A stretch of DNA of 64,000 bases from positions 34,631 through 98,630 of the forward strand of contig NZ_QNVT01000024.1 in NCBI RefSeq assembly GCF_003385515.1, in the 5' to 3' direction. The notes under the pieces were generated by a model. It saw only the letters and a program-made list of their open reading frames with translations, was not told the origin of the DNA and did no database searches. Of the stretch, positions 17,361 to 23,059 are shown piece by piece. Positions within the stretch are counted from its first letter, which is position 1. Each line of letters begins with the position of its first letter. The translations under genes and the position numbers were made by a program. Source of the stretch: Chryseobacterium pennae (lineage in GTDB: Bacteria > Bacteroidota > Bacteroidia > Flavobacteriales > Weeksellaceae).

Positions 17361-18618
17361 GAGCGCCGGGCTACTTATTATTAAAAATAGTAAGGTTTTG
17401 CTAGTAAAACCTAGGCATATGGCTTCTGATAGTAATTGGTCTATACCGAAAGGAATTATTGACATAGAAGCTGATGGAAACATTGTTGAAACTGCTATAA
17501 GAGAGACATACGAAGAAACGGGCATTCTGATTCCCAAAGACAAAGTTGATTTTTCTAAAAGATCGCTAATAAGTTATGTCGACTCGAATGGTATTTTATC
17601 AAAGATTATTTTTTATTTTGTAGTTGAGATTTCGGATAAAGAATTTAATCAATATAGAATCTCAAGCGATTTCGACTCATCTGAAATTGAGACAATTGCC
17701 TTTTTCTCGGCAAGAGAAGCTAGAAAAAAAATCTATTGGAAGCAGCAATCCGTATTAAACTTTATTAAGCCAGACTCTTTTTGCATTAATGAGTTAGAAC
17801 TCTTTATAAAATTAGGTTATATTTATAAAGTAAAACATCCAGTATACCCAATATGGCTTTATAATATCACAAAAAAATGTAAGTTGCATAAAATTTGGAA
17901 TTATACAACATTGTCTTGTAGAGGTTTGATATTAGATGATTCAGGGAAAATTATTGCGCGTCCCTTTAAAAAATTTTTCGAGAGAAATGAAATTTATCCT
18001 GAAGTATTGGATCTACTTTCTGAACCATTACATACCACAGATAAATTAGATGGAGCTTTAGGCGTGCTGTACAAATATAAAGATAGCTATTATATTTGTT
18101 CAAAGAACAATTTTAATCATTATATTGGAGCCCTAGCGACGGATGTTTTTTATAACCAACTTCATCACTTATTTAGTAAAGATCTGAAAGAATACACAAT
18201 TCTTTTCGAAGTAATAACATTAAAAAATCCGTTTACTGTTAATTATACAGGCGAAGATGCAATCTTTCCCATTGCTGTCGTCAATAATATATCTGCAAAA
18301 AATGATTTTAGAAAATTAGAAGAATTAGAAAAATTAGAAAAATTTGATATCATAAGCACCAGCAAGGAAGGAGTTGTTGAATTTTATGAGGACGGAACTA
18401 TGATTAAAGAGAAGCTTCCTGATTTTATGAACGAATATAGGAAACTCAAGAACCTTAAAGAGATTAATTTCTTTTGTAATTCCGATAAAATTACTGGTAA
18501 TATACTAGATAGAAAAAAGATTATTGATCATAGTAATAATAATTTGTTATCTAACCTAATGCTATTTTTCAGTTCTGAAAACATAGAATATAAAAAAATT
18601 TTGATGTATTGGATATGA
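17353..18618 (+). CDS. Nudix hydrolase-RNA ligase fusion
   Basis: A 421-residue two-domain protein. Residues 1-140 form a Nudix domain with KGIIDIEA, then IRETYEETGI (R50, E51, E54, E55), the Nudix box with slightly relaxed spacing. Residues 150-421 form a second Rnl1-like ligase: LSCRGLILDDSGKII, active-site lysine K231 in TDKLDGALGVLY, FEVITLKNPFTVNY, motif IV KEGVVEFY and motif V IKEKLPDF. The Nudix part could remove nucleotide diphosphate products or decap RNA before ligation. It is the last gene of the operon begun at 9847, and it is paralogous to the ligase just upstream. Fusion of these two activities supports a nucleotide-end processing task. Confidence 0.8.
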   Translation: MTKSAGLLIIKNSKVLLVKPRHMASDSNWSIPKGIIDIEADGNIVETAIRETYEETGILIPKDKVDFSKRSLISYVDSNGILSKIIFYFVVEISDKEFNQYRISSDFDSSEIETIAFFSAREARKKIYWKQQSVLNFIKPDSFCINELELFIKLGYIYKVKHPVYPIWLYNITKKCKLHKIWNYTTLSCRGLILDDSGKIIARPFKKFFERNEIYPEVLDLLSEPLHTTDKLDGALGVLYKYKDSYYICSKNNFNHYIGALATDVFYNQLHHLFSKDLKEYTILFEVITLKNPFTVNYTGEDAIFPIAVVNNISAKNDFRKLEELEKLEKFDIISTSKEGVVEFYEDGTMIKEKLPDFMNEYRKLKNLKEINFFCNSDKITGNILDRKKIIDHSNNNLLSNLMLFFSSENIEYKKILMYWI

Positions 18619-18874
18619 AACGAATTAATTTGGATTCTCAGTATTGCTATCGCACTTTACTAAAAGGTAAGTTTTGATCTTTCGCAGATATACATACATG
18701 TAGATCCACATAAATCTTATTGATATTTCTATAGTTGCTAGTCAGTTGTAAATTTCGGCTTAGTTAAAATTTGTTAAAAACCTATGTTGTATTAATTTAT
18801 TATTTATTTTAGTTAGTAATTATAATAGCAAAATCCGAAAGGCTTAAAGAGTAGGAAAAACAAAAATATTTATT
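18619..18874. other. Intergenic region before the graspetide precursor
   Basis: AT-rich spacer of 256 bases between the RNA ligase operon and the precursor gene. It contains several TTG and TAnnTTT-like blocks around 18780-18830, suggesting a promoter for the precursor, but none fits the consensus exactly. No ORF or stable hairpin was seen. Confidence 0.3.
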
Positions 18875-19075
18875 ATGAAAAAAAATTTTCAAAAAAAAGA
18901 CAGCTTATTAAGTAAGTTCCAAAATTCAAGAATTGATAGAACTAAACTCGACACTATCAACGGAGGAAAACTTGTTCCAACTGCCGGAACAGATACACAA
19001 ACTGGTTTAACATCTGATGGTAACCACGACAACAGTATTTCTGCTCCGGATTCCTATTACGATGGGACACTATAA
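18875..19075 (+). CDS. gwsA: Grasp-with-spasm precursor peptide
   Basis: Ribosomal precursor of 66 residues for a graspetide. The N-terminal half is a basic leader; RTKLDTINGG ends in a double glycine (G30-G31), the usual cut site of C39/PCAT peptidases. The presumed core after it is rich in Thr, Ser and Asp (TDTQTGLTSDGNHD, then DSYYDGTL), the residues joined as omega-esters by ATP-grasp ligases. The ligase and SPASM genes follow downstream, which fixes the family. A terminator-like hairpin follows the stop, so the precursor can be made in excess over its enzymes. No dedicated exporter is present in this locus; the PCAT at 11243 is the nearest. Confidence 0.85.
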   Translation: MKKNFQKKDSLLSKFQNSRIDRTKLDTINGGKLVPTAGTDTQTGLTSDGNHDNSISAPDSYYDGTL

Positions 19076-19102
19076 TTTGTCGAATTTTAAGAACAATGTA
19101 AG

Positions 19103-19129
19103 AAAGGATAATTTTTTTATCCTTTTTTT
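19103..19129 (+). terminator. Terminator/attenuator after the precursor gene
   Basis: A 9-bp perfect stem (AAAGGATAA / TTATCCTTT) with a 5-T loop is followed by a T run. It lies between the precursor gene and the rest of the locus, so partial read-through would set the precursor-to-enzyme ratio. Confidence 0.7.
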
Positions 19130-19139
19130 AATTTTATAA

Positions 19140-19703
19140 ATGATTACAAAACTTAAATATTCATTACTAATTCTCATCCTTTCTTTTTTTGGATGCAAGA
19201 AAGCAGAAAACTATTCTGAAGTTAGAAGAACTTTGGAACAAGTATTAGTAGATGATCAAAAATTTAGAACGCCAGTTTTAGACCTGGCCAAGCAAGCTCC
19301 CCTTGATAGAAAGAACTCTAAAATTGTTACTAAAATCATTGATAGTTTAGGGTGGCTCGGTGAAAACAAGATCGGACATGACGCAAATTTAGCTTTGTTT
19401 TTAGCAATTCAGCATGCTGACAAGTTGGAAACAATGGAAAAATATTTACCTATTATCAAAAAAGCTTCTGAAAATGGGAATGCCGATAAAAAACAGGTTG
19501 CATATTTGATTGATAGAGTTGAGTTGTTAAATAATAGAAAGCAAATTTATGGAACACAACTTTCTTTTAGAGCCAACGGTAAGGCATTTATTGAAAACCT
19601 TCAGGATTCTACCAATGTGAATACCAGAAGGAAATCGATGAACTTAATTTCTTTGGAAGATTACTTGAAAAAGGTTGATTCTTCAAATAATATACGTAAT
19701 TGA
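19140..19703 (+). CDS. DUF6624-type lipoprotein
   Basis: A 187-residue lipoprotein: signal peptide with lipobox-like LSFFGCKKAE, giving C19 as the lipidated residue. The mature part matches the DUF6624 pattern as I know it: an early acidic helix, then DSLGWLGENKIGHDANLALF, LAIQHADKLETMEKYLP and a C-terminal IYGTQLSF. The function of the family is not known. Its place between the precursor and the ATP-grasp gene suggests a role linked to the graspetide, for instance self-protection or extracellular processing; that is inferred from position. Confidence 0.65.
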   Translation: MITKLKYSLLILILSFFGCKKAENYSEVRRTLEQVLVDDQKFRTPVLDLAKQAPLDRKNSKIVTKIIDSLGWLGENKIGHDANLALFLAIQHADKLETMEKYLPIIKKASENGNADKKQVAYLIDRVELLNNRKQIYGTQLSFRANGKAFIENLQDSTNVNTRRKSMNLISLEDYLKKVDSSNNIRN

Positions 19704-19715
19704 AAGTAAAATATA

Positions 19716-20681
19716 ATGATAGTAATTTACACGGAAGACAAAGATATTACTACTAACCTTGTTATGGATTGGCTTTCTTTCTTATATAAAGGAGAAGTAA
19801 AAAGAATAAATACCGATTTCTTTCAAATACCAACACAGCGCGAGTTTTTCCTTGATATAGCTGAAAGTATAGATGTAAAAGCTATTTGGTACAGAAGACC
19901 CGGAAGAAGGCCTTTCCCAATCAGAAAAATTCCCGAAGACTTATTAACTGAAAAATTAGTTAATAAAAAATTAGATGTATTATTAATGCATTCAGCTAAT
20001 AAAGAAATTGAAAATATTAATGCGCACGATCTGGCAAATAAATACAAGGCTGAAAATATCTTGGGAGGTTCTCTAAGATATGAAGTCAATAAATTTCAGG
20101 TTTTAAGAATTGCTAAAAATATAGGAATAGATATTCCTAAATCTATTCTAACAAATAGTAAATCTAAGCTTATTGATTTTTATAATGACTGTAATGGAGA
20201 AGTAATCTCTAAAATGCATGATATGTTGCTTTGTGATATAGAGGAGACGCACTCCACCTATGCAACTTATACGGAAAAAATAGAAATGAGCTTCATAAAT
20301 AATTTACCTGAGTATTTTTTTATCGCACATTTTCAGGAAAAATTAGAGAAAGAATACGAAATAAGAAGCTTCTATTTAGATGGAGAAATATTTTCAATGG
20401 CAATGTTTTCTCAAAAAAATGAACAAACCAGTGTTGATTTTAGAAGATATAATAGAGATAGCATGAATAGGCGCGTTACTTATAAACTGCCATCTTCAAT
20501 AGAAGATAATATTCGTTTGTTAATGCAAAAATTAAATTTAAATTGTGGTTCTTTAGATATCGTAAAAACAAAGGATAGATATGTCTTTTTAGAAGTTAAT
20601 CCTGTAGGTCAGTTTGGTTTTCTAACCGGAGCCTGTAATTATCACCTGCACAAAAAAATAGCCGAATACCTAATACAATAA
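19716..20681 (+). CDS. gwsG: Grasp-with-spasm ATP-grasp ligase
   Basis: ATP-grasp enzyme of 321 residues that activates Asp/Glu side chains of the precursor as acyl phosphates and forms ester (or amide) cross-links with Ser/Thr. Visible features: the N-terminal domain with IWYRRPGRRPFPIRKIPED typical of the graspetide ligase group, GGSLRYEVNKFQVLRIAKNI before the ATP-binding half, EKEYEIRSFYLDGEIFSMAM, and the metal/ATP site LEVNPVGQFGFL near the C-terminus. Its neighbours are the precursor and the SPASM protein, the defining set of the grasp-with-spasm system. Confidence 0.9.
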   Translation: MIVIYTEDKDITTNLVMDWLSFLYKGEVKRINTDFFQIPTQREFFLDIAESIDVKAIWYRRPGRRPFPIRKIPEDLLTEKLVNKKLDVLLMHSANKEIENINAHDLANKYKAENILGGSLRYEVNKFQVLRIAKNIGIDIPKSILTNSKSKLIDFYNDCNGEVISKMHDMLLCDIEETHSTYATYTEKIEMSFINNLPEYFFIAHFQEKLEKEYEIRSFYLDGEIFSMAMFSQKNEQTSVDFRRYNRDSMNRRVTYKLPSSIEDNIRLLMQKLNLNCGSLDIVKTKDRYVFLEVNPVGQFGFLTGACNYHLHKKIAEYLIQ

Positions 20682-20684
20682 ATC

Positions 20685-20885
20685 ATGGAAAAGCACGAAT
20701 TTATTTCTCTTTTTAAAGAAGAAAGCTATAAATTACTCCCTATAAATTTTCATTTAATAAGAAATGTTTACTACACTAAGGAAGAAGTCAAACGTTTTAA
20801 TTTACATTACACCGCTCACAGTAACTTTCACCAGACTACTATGTATGACATCTTTCATAATTACAAGCCAATAATTATTCTATAA
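20685..20885 (+). CDS. Small unknown protein between gwsG and gwsS
   Basis: A 66-residue protein with its ATG 3 bases after the ligase stop and its stop overlapping the next ATG. It is rich in His, Tyr and Phe (HYTAHSNFHQTTMYDIFHNY), with no signal peptide. The tight packing supports a real gene. It could be an accessory subunit of the maturation enzymes; I know no family for it. Confidence 0.6.
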   Translation: MEKHEFISLFKEESYKLLPINFHLIRNVYYTKEEVKRFNLHYTAHSNFHQTTMYDIFHNYKPIIIL

Positions 20886-21925
20886 TGAATAGATTTTTTA
20901 ACTTATATTCAAATTGTATTCCTGTAAAGGGAAGTGAAGAAAGTATTATTGTAGATCTACAAAATACAGAGCATGTAAATGTGCCTAATCTATTGCTTGA
21001 AGTTCTGAAAAAAACACGTACTCATACAGTAAGTGAAATCAAAAATTTTTTTAATAATGATTTGAACGAAGGTATAGATAACTATTTTAATTATCTGGTA
21101 GATATTGATTACGGCTTCTTTTTAGAAAATGTTGAAAGTTTCCCGGAGCTGAATTTAGAGTGGCACTCCCCATTTAAAGTTAACAGTGCAATCTTAGAAA
21201 TTAATGAAGATTGCAAATATGACTTCAATGCTGCAATTAAAGAATTAAGCTCCTTAGCCTGTTTCAGTATTCAAATAAGAATTAATAATTCGGATGTTGA
21301 TAATATAATATCAGGCATACTCGATGCAACACGAAAATCAAGAATCAGGAATGTTGAAATTTTCCTTCCTGAATCGTTATATGATGAGAATTATTTGAAG
21401 TATCTTGATGATATAGAAAACAGGATTAAAACATTTGTAATCCATAGTGTTAAGGATGAAGTATTAACTAAAGATTTGCATGAAAATTCTAAGTATTACA
21501 TAGACAAAAAATTAATTTTTACATCAAAAGCCATCAACAGCTCAACCGTTGATAATATAAAGAAAGAGAATTTTATTATCAACATGGAATTTTTTACCGA
21601 AGCTCAACAGTACAATGTTGCTTTAAACAGAAAAGTTTGTATTGATAATGATGGAAACTTTAAGAATTTTCTGGCGCACAAAAGCACCCATGGTAATTTT
21701 AGAAATAAAAGGATTGCCGAATTAATACAAGATAGTGAATTTACAAGAAAGTGGTTTATCAGCAATGACAATATAGAAGTCTGCAAAGATTGTCAATTCA
21801 GGTATATCTGTTTTAACAATTCAGATATTGAATTTGACGGTTCTTCTTGGAAAAAAATAAACAAATGTCCTTTTGATCCTTATACGAACGAATGGAAGGC
21901 TGAATCAAAACATTCTTGTAAGTAG
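20885..21925 (+). CDS. gwsS: Grasp-with-spasm SPASM-domain peptide maturase
   Basis: A 346-residue protein with a C-terminal SPASM cysteine cluster: VCKDCQFRYICFNN followed by NKCPFDPYTNEWK, giving the C-x2-C-x5-C and later C pattern that binds an auxiliary iron-sulfur cluster. The N-terminal two thirds resembles a degenerate radical SAM barrel, but I find no C-x3-C-x2-C motif, as is usual for this family. It is thought to act with the ATP-grasp ligase on the precursor. It is the last gene of the locus, followed by a terminator-like hairpin. Confidence 0.88.
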   Translation: MNRFFNLYSNCIPVKGSEESIIVDLQNTEHVNVPNLLLEVLKKTRTHTVSEIKNFFNNDLNEGIDNYFNYLVDIDYGFFLENVESFPELNLEWHSPFKVNSAILEINEDCKYDFNAAIKELSSLACFSIQIRINNSDVDNIISGILDATRKSRIRNVEIFLPESLYDENYLKYLDDIENRIKTFVIHSVKDEVLTKDLHENSKYYIDKKLIFTSKAINSSTVDNIKKENFIINMEFFTEAQQYNVALNRKVCIDNDGNFKNFLAHKSTHGNFRNKRIAELIQDSEFTRKWFISNDNIEVCKDCQFRYICFNNSDIEFDGSSWKKINKCPFDPYTNEWKAESKHSCK

Positions 21926-21983
21926 ACAAAAACCACTGCTCGTGCGAGCGTTTCGTTCGTAGCGATAGAAAAAACATACATTG

Positions 21984-22010
21984 GACTGCCCCTAAAGGGG
22001 TCTGATTTTT
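21984..22010 (+). terminator. Terminator-like hairpin after gwsS
   Basis: A CCCC-TAAA-GGGG stem, extended by imperfect pairing, is followed within a few bases by six T. The motif GGACTGCCCCTAAAGGGGTC also recalls terminal inverted repeats of IS3-type elements, but no transposase is near. Confidence 0.55.
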
Positions 22011-22074
22011 TATACGCATCAAATTGATTGGGATTTTTTAGAAGATTGCCTATAAATATTCTAATTGTATAAAG

Positions 22075-22425
22075 CTAGCTCCCTTTATATAAAATATTTT
22101 TTTTAAAGTCTAAGATGTGTTCATCTGTTATCTTACAGTATTGTTCACCAAAGTCTATCATTGTGTAACCCATTGACTCGACAATAAGAACAATTGTTGC
22201 CATCGTTGACCTTTTCTTTCCGCTAAAAGCACCATTTACTGTGGCTTTGGTCAGTTCTGAATTAGAGTTTGCAGCTATTTTATCATAACTATTGACTATG
22301 TCCACACTACCATCCGATTTCGCTGAGGAACTCTTATTGTTACTAAGCATTTTACGCAAAGTAATCGCAGTTTTTATAATTATAATTTTTTCACTTTCTT
22401 TAATCATAAATGCAATTAAGCACAT
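22075..22425 (-). CDS. XRE-like helix-turn-helix regulator
   Basis: A protein of up to 116 residues. The central segment reads like an XRE-type DNA-binding domain: SELTKATVNGAFSGKKR (recognition region) followed by STMATIVLIVESMGYTMIDF, the usual pattern of phage-repressor relatives. The start is uncertain: an ATG at 22407 would remove six residues. Directly upstream is a perfect palindrome at 22430-22469, an obvious candidate operator, so it probably represses itself and the rightward promoter that overlaps the palindrome. The rightward transcript carries a structured RNA and may reach the SusC gene. Confidence 0.6.
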   Translation of the reverse strand: MCLIAFMIKESEKIIIIKTAITLRKMLSNNKSSSAKSDGSVDIVNSYDKIAANSNSELTKATVNGAFSGKKRSTMATIVLIVESMGYTMIDFGEQYCKITDEHILDFKKNILYKGS

Positions 22426-22429
22426 AATG

Positions 22430-22469
22430 AAAAATATTTTGGTATAGTTTTGTATACCAAAATATTTTT
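22430..22469. promoter_or_regulatory. Perfect 17-bp palindrome, probable operator
   Basis: Two perfect 17-base arms (AAAAATATTTTGGTATA and its complement) are separated by GTTTTG. The site lies 5 bases before the regulator gene at 22425 and includes the -33 element of the rightward promoter at 22449-22480. Confidence 0.75.
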
Positions 22470-22480
22470 TCTTATCTTTG
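22449..22480 (+). promoter_or_regulatory. Bacteroidota-type promoter for structured RNA copy A
   Basis: TTTG at 22449-22452, a 20-base spacer and TATCTTTG at 22473-22480 match the Bacteroidota -33/-7 consensus. The same TATCTTTG with the same spacer precedes RNA copy B at 42973-42980. Confidence 0.75.
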
Positions 22481-22560
22481 TAAAAGAAGTTACTTAATTG
22501 TAATTTTGCGAAACTTCAAAAAATATTAGAAGCTATTCGCTTAGAATCTTGTATCAGAAA

Positions 22561-22688
22561 ACTGGCACTTTTCATTTTACCACAAGACAATAAGCAGATT
22601 GCTCACGTTCTAGGCGTGGGCTCTCTTATTCGTGGTAAAGGGTATGCCAGTACCTCTGATACGGTAGGTAGAGTTCCACGCTGTTTTT
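22561..22688 (+). ncRNA. Candidate structured RNA, copy A
   Basis: Nested stems can be drawn: ACTGGCA (22561) with TGCCAGT (22645), TTACCAC (22577) with GTGGTAA (22632), AATAAG (22589) with CTTATT (22625), and the hairpin GCTCACG (22601) with CGTGGGC (22615). The unpaired ACAAGAC before AATAAG is shared with copy B at 43033. Stems differ between the copies by paired changes, so RNA structure appears to be conserved. It ends in a T run (22684-22690) and has its own promoter 80 bases upstream. It does not match a riboswitch or ribozyme class that I can name. The remaining DNA to 23059 shows no gene I can support. Confidence 0.7.
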
Positions 22689-23059
22689 TTCCTATGATGT
22701 CCGCCTCTCTACATTTCTCTAAGCTGCTTTTACTATAAAGATTAGATAGGATACAATGGCAGCGCAACCATTGGAGCTTTACAGTTCACACTCGAGGTTA
22801 ATTTCATTCATATTAATTCTTTATGATGTGTTTAGGCTGGAGGTTTTGTAATCTCCCAAAACTTCCTCCTAGACAATGTTTAAAAACACAATGTAACCAT
22901 AAAAGACCATCAAATGAAAACAGGTAGCACCTATTATAATGATACTTAGTCATCTTTTTGTTACAGAACGCTAGGAAATAAAAAAGCCCCTTCCGCAAAA
23001 GTTGACCGCTTGGGCAGGAAAGAGCTTAATTGCTTAATTAAATTAAACTTTTCAAATTT

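Noticed and set aside
21981..22012. Possible end of an IS3-type insertion sequence
   Set aside because: The motif resembles an IS terminal repeat, but there is no transposase fragment or partner repeat nearby; it works better as a terminator.
21813..22022. A leftward frame over the end of gwsS with SLRTKRSHEQWF
   Set aside because: It is antisense to a well-supported gene and to its terminator region; such translations arise from the palindromic intergenic sequence GCTCGTGCGAGC.
22661..22680. GGTAGGTAG in RNA copy A, like part of the c-di-GMP riboswitch
   Set aside because: Copy B lacks it, and the rest of the GEMM structure is missing in both copies.
22813..22998. A leftward 61-codon frame before the SusC gene
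   Set aside because: No family, no RBS and an odd composition; probably chance.
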